This document shows, piece by piece, positions 52,447 through 63,028 of a stretch of 64,000 nucleotides of DNA. How positions within the stretch are numbered: the first letter of the stretch is position 1; each line of letters begins with the position of its first letter. The translations under genes were made by a program, and so were the position numbers. The notes below the pieces were generated by a model. It saw nothing but the letters and a program-made list of their open reading frames with translations. It did no database searches and had not been told where the DNA came from. This stretch comes from Liopterus haemorrhoidalis (taxonomy: Eukaryota > Arthropoda > Insecta > Coleoptera > Dytiscidae): assembly GCA_963971575.1 (NCBI GenBank), contig OZ020622.1:15068879-15132878 (forward strand). The letters run 5' to 3'.

Positions 52447-52623
52447 CTAGAAAGATTTACAGTTGTTTACAATAGTTTTACGAAATATGGAACGATCTAC
52501 AGTTTCATGTCCCCTAATATCTTTAATTAACTTGCCATCCCAATGAATCGTTAATGGCAAATCAGGTTTGAACTTATAAACATACTGGAGTCTATTAGCC
52601 GGATTCATGGTTGAAGTAGCCAT
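52447..52623 (-). CDS. Short ORF with an IHWDGK motif, transposon-like
   Basis: The minus strand from the ATG at 52623 encodes 58 aa: MATSTMNPANRLQYVYKFKP, then DLPLTIHWDGKLIKDIRGHE and TVDRS. The block LP..IHWDGK....G.E.VDR occurs in a group of insect repeat-encoded proteins of unknown function, usually several hundred residues long. Only this piece is present, ended by TAG just before mariner M5, which may have inserted into it. I cannot name the family with confidence. Confidence 0.35.
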   Translation of the reverse strand: MATSTMNPANRLQYVYKFKPDLPLTIHWDGKLIKDIRGHETVDRSIFRKTIVNNCKSF

Positions 52624-52629
52624 ACAATG

Positions 52630-53393
52630 CTTTTTCTGAAAGTTTGACTGCTGGTAGCGCCCTCAAAATCTTTCCAAAAATTAAATTAAAAAAATATTAA
52701 TTCATATTTTAGGGTAGAAAATCATATGACAAGGTGCCGCGGTAATTTTTCAAAAGTCGAAAAATAAGGACCACCCTACTTACATCAAAGATTAATATTA
52801 TTGTTTACGATACAGCAGTACAAGATATTATTTTTGAAAAACATCTCAATCTGGTAGGTGAAGTACGTATTTAAACTGTGTTGCAGTAAACATAATGAAT
52901 AAAATATGAATATTTGCATTAAATCTGGTATTGTCAATATTGTAGGGTTGTCTGGTCTAGGTAAATCTGTGTACAGCGAGCTCTGTGTACTTCGCCAAGT
53001 TAATTGGGTAAACATGTCGACACTCATACGCAGCTAATGTTATAATTTCTATCGACAAGTTAGCTTGTTAACAACTATTTATGCCCGTTTGCCATTGTTC
53101 ACTGCGACATGATTCGTCCTACTCATAATATAGTCCTAATCCCCACGCCGACTCACTGACAAAAAACGTGTATTAAAATAAGTAAATGTTTTTTTAAAGT
53201 TTTGTTTAAGTGTAAAAGTTCATTCTCAGTTTGGTTAAAATTTTCATTTACAAAAAGTAAAAAGTTCACTATTTTTAACCAAATCACCGTGTAAATCTTC
53301 ATTTATTCCACTTGTATTATACAAGTGAGGACCTTTTTTTTTTGGTCATCACTTATATTTTACAAAGTGAGGACTTTTATTTTTACCGACCGC
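52630..53393. other. No recognisable gene; one GAGGACC minisatellite piece
   Basis: At 53300-53380 two units CACTT(G)TATTATACAAGTGA, then GGACCTT, repeat the minisatellite of the MITE at 13291-13645. The rest is featureless AT-rich sequence. Confidence 0.4.
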
Positions 53394-53912
53394 CAACATA
53401 TATAAGGGAGGTATTGTGATTATACCGAACTCGACATTTCGAGATTACGATAGATCTCCACGAATTGAGGTCCCTACATAACGTTTTGACTATTTTTAGC
53501 ATGTCTGTCTGTCGGTCTGTCTGTCGGTCTGTGTGTCGGTCTGTCTGTCGGTCTGTCCGTCGGTCTGTCTGTTCGTTCGTCTAGCCGTCTGTCTATCTGC
53601 CTGTGTACACGTGCAGAGCAAATTCGGCAAAAGGTTTTTTATGAAACTGCATTTTTAAGCTTTTGACATCAATGGCACAAATTGATCAACTTTTGGTAAA
53701 AATCGGTTGACTAGAAATGGGAGTTTACTCGTGTCGATTTTATGATTTTTGCAAATATTTAGCAACAGAAAAATATTTCGAAAAAATTTATTTGACAAAA
53801 GTTGCTATAAATGCAATAACTAATAACTCTTATTTGAGAAATTTTTTGATAAAATAAAGAAATAAAGATATTATTTATCATGACCATGGAAACGTTACAT
53901 ATAAGTATGAAA
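53394..53912 (+). repeat. Repeat A copy 6, 3' end rearranged
   Basis: TACCGACCGCCAACATATA start and a (GTCTGTCGGTCT)n array at about 53500-53610. The body runs to about 53858, then switches to 54 bp of A in the opposite orientation. Confidence 0.7.
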
Positions 53913-54576
53913 AAATCAGCTGTGGCCACCACAGGACCGGCCACCATCGTATAGTACTTGTATAAAATACATTCTAGCAGCAGAGTAGAAATAACTTGGT
54001 CTAATATTTTCTAACAGAGATATTATTTATCATGACCATGGACACGTTACATGTAAGTATGGAAAAATTGAGACTTGAGAAAAATTTTACAAAAATTATT
54101 CGAAATATTTCGTTTTATCAAAAAACGTCTCAAATATTAGTTATTGCATTTATAGCAACTTTTGTTATTATTTTTTTTTTTTCGAAATATTTTTCTGTTT
54201 CTAAATATATGCAAAAATCTTAAAATCGACGCGAGTAAACTCCCATTTCTAGTGAACCGATTTTTACCAAAAGTTGATCAACTCGTGCCATTGATATTAA
54301 AAGCTTAAATATGCAGTTTCATAAAAATCCTTTTAGCCGAATTTGCTCTGCACGTGTGCACAGACAGACAGACAGACGGACGGACGGACAGACTGACGGA
54401 CGGACAGACAGACAGACAGACGGACGGACAGACTGACAGACCGACAGAAATCATGCTAAAAATAGTCAAAACGTTATATAGGGACCTCAATTCGTGGAGA
54501 TCCATCGAAATCTCGAAATGTCAAAATCGGTATGATCACAATACCTCCCTTGTATATGTTGGCGGTCGGTAAAAAT
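53913..54576 (-). repeat. Repeat A copy 7, full length
   Basis: Reverse orientation from AAAAAATCAGCTGTGGCC to TTGGCGGTCGGTAAAAAT, with an array at 54361-54448. Copy 6 and copy 7 are head-to-head. Confidence 0.75.
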
Positions 54577-54888
54577 AGGTACCGACAAAATCCTCTTAGC
54601 CGTATTTGCTCTGCACGTGTACACAGACAGACAGACGGACGGACAGAGAGACAGACAGACAGACAAACCGACAGACATCATGCTAAAAATAGCCAAAACG
54701 TTATGTAGGGACCTCAATTCGTGGAGATCCATCGAAATCTCGAAATGTCAAAATTGGTGTGATCACAATACCTCCCTTATACAAGGTGTCTCAAAAGAAA
54801 TTTTATATTTAGTGGATCGATTAAAAAAAAAAGTAAGGCGTATATAGAAAAAATGTTTATTAATTATTAAAATACACTTTTTGGGGAT

Positions 54889-55135
54889 TTATTTCTTAAA
54901 AATAATATCGTCTAAATGTAGACCCTCGCGTTCTCGGCACTCATTTAATCGAACAGTAAAATTACTTATGACGTCTCGGCAGGTGGACTCAGGGATGGCT
55001 GCCATTTCGTGACGGGTATTTTCTTTCAAATGCGCCAGTGAAGTCGGTTTATTGGCGTAAACTTTAGATTTAAGATAACCCCATAGGAAAAAGTCCATAG
55101 GGGTTAAATCTGGACTGCTTGGAGGCCAATTTATG
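54889..55135 (-). pseudogene. Transposase C-terminal part of the same element
   Basis: WPPSSPDLTPMDFFLWGYLK, then SKVYANKPTSLAHLKENTRH and a C-terminal tail ending HLDDIIFKK. This is the block with the third catalytic Asp (PDLTPMD) and the end of the enzyme, about 80 codons in a different frame from 55136-55582. The first and second catalytic Asp are deleted, roughly 100 codons by comparison with usual lengths of about 340-350 aa. Confidence 0.8.
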
Positions 55136-55582
55136 TCACCTCACCTCAATCACCTGATTTACGAAATTAAGCCTCTGACTGGCATCTTGGGGCTTTAATT
55201 CTTGCACCAATTGAATTTTGTAGGGGTGCAGCTTTAGGTCTTTGTGCATAATGCGATGTAATGATGATCTATGCACATTTAAAGCACTTGCGCGCTTCCG
55301 AATTGAAAGGTTCGGGTCGTCACGAACAGACTGATTAACATTCTCCACGTTTTCTATCATTCTTGATGACCTAGGTCGCCCGGATTTTGATTTATCCAGC
55401 GTTGTACCAGTCTCTTCAAACTTTTTAACCCAATGTTGAATGAGGGGAATGCTTGGCGCATCATTTAAGTGGCGAAAACCTCGAATACTGCAGAATTTTC
55501 TACGCGCTACAGTCGCTGAATCACAGTTTTTGTAAAACTCTCGTACGCATAACGCGCGGTCTGCTCCCGAGAAACGCTCCAT
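55136..55582 (-). pseudogene. DUF4817-type transposase, N-terminal part
   Basis: From the ATG at about 55582 the minus strand reads MERFSGADRALCVREFYKNC, then DSATVARRKFCSIRGFRHL and APSIPLIQHWVKKFEETGT. This is a DUF4817 helix-turn-helix. Next come GRPRSSRMIENVENVNQSVR, DDPNLSIRKRASALNVHRS and SLHRIMHKDLKLHPYKIQLV, an HTH_29/IS630-like second DNA-binding domain. The frame ends in LNFVNQVIEVR, where the sequence has lost the catalytic core and enters the WPPSSPDL motif in another frame. The good codon preservation and perfect TIRs suggest a recent deletion derivative mobilised in trans. Confidence 0.8.
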
Positions 55583-55711
55583 AGCGACTGAATTCCCAAG
55601 AGCCAGGCTACCGATTGACATAACCCCCGCGCCCCTCGGATACGTTGCGTTCACGCAGTAAGCTAAATAAATATAAAATTTCTTTTGAGACACCTTGTAT
55701 ATGTTGGCGGT

Positions 55712-56020
55712 CTTATTTTATGATTTTTGTGAATATTTCACAACAGAAAAATATTTCGAAAAAATTTATTGAACAAAAGTTGCTATAAAAGCAATAACTA
55801 ATAACTTTTATTTGAGACGTTTTTTGATAAAACGAAAAATTTCGAATAACTTCTGTCAATTTTTTCATACTTATATGTAACGTTTCCATGGTCATGATAA
55901 ATAATATATCTGTTAGAAAATATTAGGCCAAGTTATTTCTACTCTGCTGCTAGAATGTATTTTATATAAGTACTTTATGATGGCGGTCGGTCCTGTGGTG
56001 ACCATAGCTGATTTTTTTCA
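55712..56020 (+). repeat. Repeat A copy 9, 3' half
   Basis: ATGATTTTTGTGAATATTTC to GGCGGTCGGTCCTGTGGTGA, then CCATAGCTGATTTTTTT. It joins directly to copy 8, opposite orientation. Confidence 0.7.
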
Positions 56021-56108
56021 TAGACGTAAGTGGTCGCAAGTCACGACCCATTTTTAAATTTCCACGACCCAAAATTGGGTCGCGCCCCAATGGTTGCGGA
56101 ACGCTGAT
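56021..56108 (-). mobile_element. hAT MITE right-end fragment (CAGCGTTCCGC)
   Basis: CACGACCCAAAATTGGGTCG, then GTTGCGGAACGCTG. It resembles the GCGACCC/TIR layout of 4007-4334. The left end is missing at the repeat A junction. Confidence 0.5.
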
Positions 56109-56190
56109 CTAGATCACACAAACGAACAAACCTAAGGATTTTTTTGTCCATACCTAAAAAACCCTAAAAACAATGAAGTAGAATTCTTGA

Positions 56191-56958
56191 TTAAGGCTGC
56201 GTATAACCCCCGGAGGTTACTAGTTTCTTATACAAAACTAACAATCTGAAATAAAATTAGTAACAACCTATACATCAAATTTTGCACCGAATTTGTATCT
56301 ATCTAATATGATAGTTTTAATTGTAGAAACATTTATTGTCAAAATATTATCGCTCAATAACTTAAAAATAGACATCAGCGATATTGTTCTGTAATTTTTT
56401 AAATCTATTTATGGGTTTCAAATAACTTTTATATTTATATAGTTTTGTGTAGAAATATTCAAATATTACGTCAATTTGTTTTTCGACTTGATTACTTATA
56501 GTTTAGAGCCTTCGTCGAAAAATATTATACTTAAAGATAATAGAATGCCACTTGGTACACGTATTCTTCACGAAAAATAAATCATTTTTACCCGTAAAAC
56601 AATTTTGAAAACCGCGGCAGATTCAAGAGGGCGGCAAAAATAGATTACCAAGTACAATAACTATAAGTAATTTACACAATACAACAAAATAGCTAGAATC
56701 ATATTTGTAGAATGAAGCTTTAGGTACAATTTGCCGCATCGTACGCAAATATGCGTCGATTGGTTTACAAGATGGCGTCTATAATGCAATTTGCTTATTT
56801 ACAACTATCTAATAGTTTTTTCTACAATTAAAAATATCCTATTAGATAGATAAAAATTCGCTGCAAATTTTGATGTATAGATTGTTATCAATTTTATTTC
56901 CGATTATTAGTTTTGTTTAAGAAACTATTGAGGACTATAGGGTTGTGCGCCGCCTTAA
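56191..56958. mobile_element. Long-TIR element with TTAA ends
   Basis: Inverted arms of about 145-150 bp (56191-56335 and 56813-56958). Examples are TACATCAAATTTTGCACCG with its partner CGCTGCAAATTTTGATGTA, and CTATCTAATATGATAGTTTT with its partner. Both ends start TTAAGGC(T/G)GCG. TTAA at each end suggests, but does not prove, a piggyBac-like target duplication. 768 bp without an ORF. Confidence 0.8.
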
Positions 56959-56959
56959 G

Positions 56960-57769
56960 ATCGGGAACCGGGCCGTTTCACAACTGCTCGCTGGCCTAGG
57001 CGGTTAAACAGTCCTGCAACGTAAGCCCGCGAATGGGGTCTTCTTCATAAGTTATCCTACATACAACTCTTTTAACAATGCACATTGTTATGTATAAAGG
57101 GATTTTTTTTCTGTACCATATCTCGTTAAGTGTATAGGTAAATAAAGGCACAGACATATGGACCTACAAACGCTAACAAGCCATCTGACTGAGACAACTC
57201 AGGCGTAAGAACTCTATGCTCTCTCTCTCTACGTACATACGTGAATTCTTCTTATTTCTAACTTGATTTCTTTTGAAGAGCACTCTATGAATATTCGTTT
57301 GATTTAGTCAACAGTAAACAAGTCTATTTGATTTGCGGTTGGATTCTTTAAATTAAGACCCCCCCCCTAGTTTTTAGACCCCCACTGCTAATAAACACTA
57401 GCACATAAAATAACAGCGCATTTTCCGAACAAATTAGCATAATTTAATATTTAAATACAGTTTTTAATGTTTTACACAGAAAAATCTAAATACATGAATA
57501 ATTAATTGTGTTGATATTTAAAATTTATTAGACTTTATGCAGTTTTTGTTATTTTTATAATAATAATAATAACAATATTAACCAAGGTACAAAATGAAAT
57601 TTTGTTTTTGGTCAGTCAAATTACAAATTAGTTAAGAAAAGCTGCGTTTAGAGCTCTTAAATTATTCGACTGTTCACTGTGTGTTGTGGTTAAGAGTAGT
57701 AGATAATTTTAACGTTTAAGGCAGCGTTTACAGCTATGTAAATTAGTGCGTTATGAATAATGCGACATC
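56960..57769. other. No recognisable gene
   Basis: GAACCGGGCCGTTTCACAAC and CCTAGGCGGTTAAACAGTCC near 56970-57015 are GC-rich. Poly(C) follows at about 57360. (TAA)n lies near 57557. No ORF. Confidence 0.3.
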
Positions 57770-58200
57770 TACAGTAGTGGCCATAAGTATAGAAACTTTT
57801 GTTATATTCATATAAATTCAACTTGAGTTATGATTATGTATTTATCAGGTCGTCAAGGATGAAATTTGTAGTTAATAATATTGCCAACTTTAACAGCTTA
57901 TTATTTGACATTGGCTTAATATTTTACCGTTGTTCTTTTTTTGTTGGAAAGTTACACATCTCGCCTCTTTAAAGAAATCATTGTATGCTCTTAAAAATAT
58001 CAAACCTTTTTTAAAAAAGTAATTTTGTTGAATGGGATCGGTCGGAAATTCGCGCTATTATGAAGTACGAGTTCTTAGGAGGAACTACGGCATCGCAGAC
58101 CGCGCGAAACATTAATAGTGTATTTGGCTCTAGTGTTACTACGCAGCAGACAATATCAAATTTGTTCGCCAAATTTCGTACAGGTAAAAAACAATTAAAA
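57770..58200 (+). pseudogene. Mariner (SETMAR-like) N-terminal fragment
   Basis: The left end has TAGTGGCCATAAGTATAGAAA, like the TIR of some Tc1/mariner elements. At 58033-58195 the plus strand reads EWDRSEIRAIMKYEFLGGTT, then ASQTARNINSVFGSSVTTQQ and TISNLFAKFRTG, the first HTH of the SETMAR/worm-type mariner transposases. The frame runs into a stop at about 58224. The ACAG|GTAAAA right after FRTG could be a splice donor, a known intron position being possible in this subfamily, but no downstream exon was found. No right TIR was identified. Confidence 0.65.
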
Positions 58201-58635
58201 AAGTTACAAATTATAATACGTTAAACTCATACAAACATTTCTTGGTCAAATATTGGTTAAAATAGATCTTACTATAATATGTTTTCTGTAAATAATTTGC
58301 AGTTGAATAAAAATAATTACATTTTTACTAATTATTGTTTAGTTATGTTAATAACTAATTAGATAACAACAAATACAAAAAGTCTTGACCATGTTGGTTT
58401 TTATTAAATGAGTTATTTGAATAAAAGCGAAAAGTTGGGGGATAAAGTTAATGTCAACATTGTTTCGCGGACCCCCAAGGGTCCGCACTTACATTTACAC
58501 TATAAAAGTACCCAAAATAACCAGATCTGATTTGAGTTTACAAAACTGAACGCAATATATTAAAGCTGGCAAACAATTAAATTTTACTGTGTAATACTGC
58601 GTTTCACGATTTATTTCAAACTGATTTGAGATATA
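58201..58635. other. No gene; repeat F end at 58490-58570
   Basis: ACACTATAAAAGTACCCAAAA, TAACCAGATCTGATTTGAGTT and TACAAAACTGAACG match repeat F (42440-42480). The rest is AT-rich. Confidence 0.4.
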
Positions 58636-58785
58636 GTGTAAGTACGCTTTTTTCCGTGTGTATTTTTCCGTGTGCGCTTTTTTCCGTGTGTTAATTTTTT
58701 CATGTGTGCTTTTTTCCGTGTGCGTATTAATCCGTGTGCGTTTTTTTCGTGTGCGTTTTTTTCGTGTGCGTATTTTTATATTATA
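58636..58785 (+). repeat. TTTTTTCCGTGTGCG minisatellite
   Basis: About eight imperfect tandem units of 15-20 bp around TTTTTTCCGTGTGCG. Confidence 0.85.
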
Positions 58786-59681
58786 TAAGTAATTGGAAAA
58801 TTTATTTTAATAAATATATTTTAAATTTAACGTCTCAAATCATTTTTAGTTTTAACATTATAAAGGTAATGCACTGAGTGAAAATGAATTGTTTTCTCAT
58901 CTTAAAAAGTTAATGATTAAATAATTCGGAATAATACTCATTATTTGTTCAGTTTTTAATAATGGGAGAAGAGTTGATTCAATTTGAATTGGATGAAGTT
59001 AGGCGTATGGCTAGAGAAAGAACTCTGAGGTGTCGAGCAAGTTCCACATTAAGGTAATGATTTGTTTGTCAACGCAGTTGGCAACGTATGCACTAGTATG
59101 TAATAAGCCTGCTAAAAGAGATTCATACACAAATACACTACATTTCCGTAAATCGGTTATTATTTTTCAATGTTACATTATATTTATGTTACTCTATTTA
59201 TATGTAAGAACAAATATGGCAAACAAAATTTATTATTATTATTATTATTAATATATTAAATATGGTGGCATATATTTTTGACACAATAGTTATCTGTTAA
59301 GAATTTACAATTCATTTTTCATGTTAAGTTTACAAAAGTCTTAAGCTGCAATAATAAACAAGTCTACCCTTATCTTAAATACCCTTTCTAAGAATTAGAT
59401 TATTTATTATCATTTAACATTTTTAATATTTTACTCTAATTAGATGATTATATTGAATATATTTATGAAATTTTATTTATGAAATAATACCAAAATTACC
59501 TCCCTTGTATAGCTATCGTTTATGTTTTGGAAAATTTGCAAGCTATTGTAGGAGTTTTACCAATTACATGAAATAAAATGTTTCGTGTCATATTGAAGCT
59601 TAACAATCAATTCAGTTTCATAATGACTCTTATGAATGCAAAATAGAAAAAATATTTCATCAACAACTATAATATAATCGG
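58786..59681. other. No recognisable gene
   Basis: The ORF at 59030-59251 ends in a (TTA)n run (59232-59252). It has no recognisable domain and is probably spurious. Confidence 0.35.
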
Positions 59682-60995
59682 CCCAATTCTGTAAGCAAGT
59701 TACTACGAAAAAGTTACAATAAAAGTTGCTAAATACAAGGTCAGTAACTTTTTTAGCAACTTTCACGAAATCCGTATTCTGTAAGAAAAAAGTTACTATG
59801 AAATTAGTAACTAGTTGCTAAGAAAGTTATTATGGATAACAACTAACAGAAATCAGTTGCTACACTTAGTAACTTCAAACTTGTTAAATTCGTGAAAAAT
59901 CGCAATTTTTCTGTTTAATAATGAATTATTTCAAGCATTTGGCAATGAAGAGTAACATAGAGACAATAATTATAGAAGGATTTTTATTTTATTTTCTGTT
60001 AGCACATAAGGGAAATATAAATCATAAGCAATATGTTGTGTAAATAATTTTATTTAATGTATTTTTAGGACATAGTTGTTAGACAATTACATTACCGGTC
60101 AATTGAAATTCTTCGAGTTCTTTATTTGACTCTAATTCAATTTCTATTTTCTCTTGTTTATTTACATTTGTTTTATAATAGTATACCAGTACAATAATTT
60201 TTAAATGTATTACCTACGACTGTCAACGGAAGGCGCGCACACAAGGGGGTGGTCGACGAGTTCAGACCCCCCCCCCCCCAGGAATTGAAAAATCAAATAC
60301 TTATTTAATAAAAACTAAGCGATTGAAAATAAAAATCACCTTTTTTATTATTAAAAATTAAATTATATCATAATCAAAGTTAAATTAATATATAAACCCA
60401 GCCCTCTCCATAAAAACACAACAATACATTTGTATTATATTACAGATATTTTTTCGAAATGGACCCTTCCCAGATCAATGTTATATGTGCGCGCCTGTTC
60501 AATGGCTATGCGAACTTCTTTAACTGCATTCCACCCAATTCATTTAAATTTGGACTATAACTTGCACCACCACATAGAAAACAGTAACCACATAGCACAT
60601 CACCACAGCACCACCACTCGTTCCTGTCAATTATTTTTTAAACTCACGTATCACCGACCACAACCATGGTTATTTGCCAGGAACTTCCATCTGTTCGCAA
60701 TTCTTTTTCTGATTTCGTTTATAAAACATTTTTCGTTTAACCTCAGAAACTCACAACATAGCTGTCAAACTCAAGTAAAAACGAATACCTCGCTTGCGCA
60801 GAACGTAAACTGCTTCTAGCTTCACGGTTCTTTGTAGCAACGTTACTAAAGATAACTTGTTATAAGAACGTTGCTTGTGCTTATGCTTGGAGAATATCAA
60901 TTGTTTGGGAATGGCTAAGAAAGTTACTATAAAAGTTATTTCGTAGCAACGTTACTCAATAGCAACTATCGTAGTAACTTTTTACAGAATCGGGT
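59682..60995. mobile_element. Large T-family TIR element (ATTCTGTAA ends)
   Basis: GGCCCAATTCTGTAAG, then AAGTTACTACGA, at the left. CGTAGTAACTTTTTACAGAA, then TCGGGTC, at the right. Many inner AAGTTACTA/TAGTAACTT and TTGCTA repeats are within 200 bp of both ends. The ORF 60430-60819 (129 aa, His- and Ser-rich) has no domain I know. Shares end sequence with the MITE at 39382-39522, so it may be a larger relative. Confidence 0.75.
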
Positions 60996-60999
60996 CGAA

Positions 61000-61969
61000 T
61001 ATCTCTTTCACATAATGGCAACATTGTACATTTGAAAACTCTATTAAATATTACAATTTTTAATCGGAAATACAATTGAATTATAAAAACATATAATGTA
61101 TTAATTCAATTATAAATCTGGCTGTATGGTATTTTAAAACCAATATTTTATATTAAATATTGATTGTTTAATACCGTATTAGATCAAATATATTTGATAC
61201 AATGAACTCTGCAGGCCCCTTTTACAGGGCAGTTAATATGTGGCGAAATAATTTTCCTGGTTGCTCGGTTCTGAGAGTTTGTAGGTATGACCACCAAAAA
61301 ACCCTTAAACGTCAGTCATGTGTCTGTTGTACGGTAGAAATTGTAAAGATGTGTAAATTAAGTAACCGGACTGATATTTTATTTATTTTATTTTTTTATT
61401 CGAATAGAATTACAATTCAATATTGTCACGTAGGTGTCTTGATTGAAAGACAACTCCTAGTTTTAACAATACAAATTTATTAATTATAAATCCAAATTAC
61501 AAAGTATGGAATGAATTTGCCCATGGAGTTGGGGAAGTCTTCGGTCCACCCCGTGTTGGCCAGGATCGGCTTGGACCTATCTCCGAGGCGGGGGCTACCC
61601 ATCAGGGAGTCGATTAGCCTGGAGAGGCCTTCTCCCACTCACATGGTGACTACTTGCTTGGTTCACCAGCGGTACAAATATCTGGCGTCGGTGTCTTTGT
61701 CGTCACCGTGTGGACTAGTACGTGTAGAGGAGTTAGCTACATTCCTCTGCTTCATACTCTACGACATCCATCTATTTGTACTGAAGGTTAACCCAGTTTC
61801 AATATTCATTTGTCATGACAAATATTTCCTCATTACGAAAATGCGGCGTATGTATTTCGTAATCAGGCCACATACGTTAGACGCTGACAAATAGTTTTTT
61901 AATCAGACAACTGAGCATCGCAATGTCTAGATGTCGTAATCCTGACCTAGGATTATCTATGTTAAGAAT
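61000..61969. other. Fragment of D' end and unclassified sequence
   Basis: GTTTGTAGGTATGACCACC, then AAAAAACCCTTAAACG (61278-61312), matches the D' left terminus. TATTCGAATAGAATTACAAT (61397 on) matches 50466. 61511-61720 is unusually GC-rich; neither strand gives a recognisable protein. Confidence 0.4.
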
Positions 61970-62065
61970 TAAAAGTTTCCGTTGCACTGTGCCCAAATCT
62001 GAAGCAAAACCTGATAGCACACCGTTGCTCGAAATGAATGTCACTCATTTTTAGAACGCACTAGA
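61970..62065 (-). pseudogene. Mariner M5-family N-terminal scrap
   Basis: AAGTTTCCGTTGCACTGTGC and GAAATGAATGTCACTCATTT match 52360-52440. On the minus strand it encodes MSDIHFEQ, then AIRFCFRLG-like sequence. Here codon 8 is Gln (CAA), where the 52-kb copy has a stop. Confidence 0.6.
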
Positions 62066-62149
62066 AAAAATTTTTTACGAAAAAAATCGCTACGAACAAC
62101 AAAATTACTCTAGCGAGTTCAAACTCGTACTGAAGGCGTATCACATATT

Positions 62150-62445
62150 CACCGCCCGCGCCTCCAAGTCCCGCGTCCCAAATGTTTTTTTAACACGGTT
62201 TTAGCCAAAAATGGCCCAAAGGGGTTAAACACAAAGGGGTGAAACAAAAAATCTGAAATCTGTAATGTACATTGATCTGAGCCGGAAACGTACGAGAGGA
62301 ATTTTCGGTTCGATTGCGTTTTTGAAAAATGTTGCAGTTTTTGTTTTTTGCAAAAATGTTTGTTATTTTTTTAATTCATGGCTAAATTATGGCTAATTAT
62401 GTTATGCTTTTCTTGTATTTATGGCTAAAATAGTGTGTGCCTTTT
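62150..62445 (+). mobile_element. D'-like fragment
   Basis: AAAGGGGTTAAACACAAAGG, TAATGTACATTGATCTGAGC and TACGAGAGGAATTTTCGG match the D' body at 45480-45600. No terminus seen. Confidence 0.45.
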
Positions 62446-63028
62446 TTGAAATTAAAAATATAATAAAAATATTTTAACAGCTGAGGACCGAGTTTTGAAC
62501 ACTACATTCTACACTGTAGAGTGTAGTGTGAAGTGTTCACTTATTTTATTATGCTATTATACGTTATGATTCAACCTTTTGTTTTTAAGATATCTAAAAG
62601 AAATAAATCATTTATAGTAATGAAATATTTATAAATCAAATATTTCTTATTAATCTGATGAAGACTTGAATACGAAGCAAATGCAGAAAAAACATTGGAA
62701 TTTTTGGCAAATTATTTAAAAATAAAATGGAAGCAGCTCTTAATACTCGAATAACGAATAAAACTGTTGATTTTGAAATCATTTTAGAACAAATAGTTAG
62801 TTAAAAATTTTGACGCACAGCAACAAAGGCTATTTGCGCCTAACGCAGCCCATCTAAATGACTACACTACATATTAAAAACAATAAATTAGACAGTAAAT
62901 AAATAAATAGAATAATTAAATATACGCATACTCAATAAAAATTATCTTGCACGGACAAATACAAATAAGTTATATAAAAAGTCTGTTCGAAAAAATGAAC
63001 TGTCGCAGGTGATGGTAAGAGGGGCAAA
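62446..63028. other. No recognisable gene
   Basis: An imperfect inverted repeat ACTACATTCTACACTGTAGA, then GTGTAGTG, at 62500-62530. Otherwise nothing. Confidence 0.35.

Larger units (their letters stand above)
54782..55697 (-). mobile_element. IS630/mariner-type element, internally deleted, TA TSD
   Basis: TIRs CAAGGTGTCTCAAAAGAAAT and ATTTCTTTTGAGACACCTTG are perfect over 20 bp and extend as TTTATATTTA. TA flanks are at 54780-54781 and 55698-55699. Inserted in repeat A at CCTTATA/TATATG. 916 bp, with the transposase gene missing its catalytic middle. Confidence 0.93.
54577..55711 (-). repeat. Repeat A copy 8, partial, split by a mariner
   Basis: Reverse orientation: TTAGCCGTATTTGCTCTGC, array at 54623-54675, CAATACCTCCCTTATA, then the mariner at 54782-55697, then TATGTTGGCGGTC. 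Only the array-side half is present. Confidence 0.75.

Noticed and set aside
60430..60819. 129-aa His/Ser-rich ORF as a host gene
   Set aside because: Lies wholly inside a TIR element and has no recognisable domain; mentioned only as a possible element ORF.
61511..61894. 127-aa ORF in GC-rich sequence as a gene
   Set aside because: Neither strand gives a recognisable motif; the GC-rich part does not span the whole ORF.
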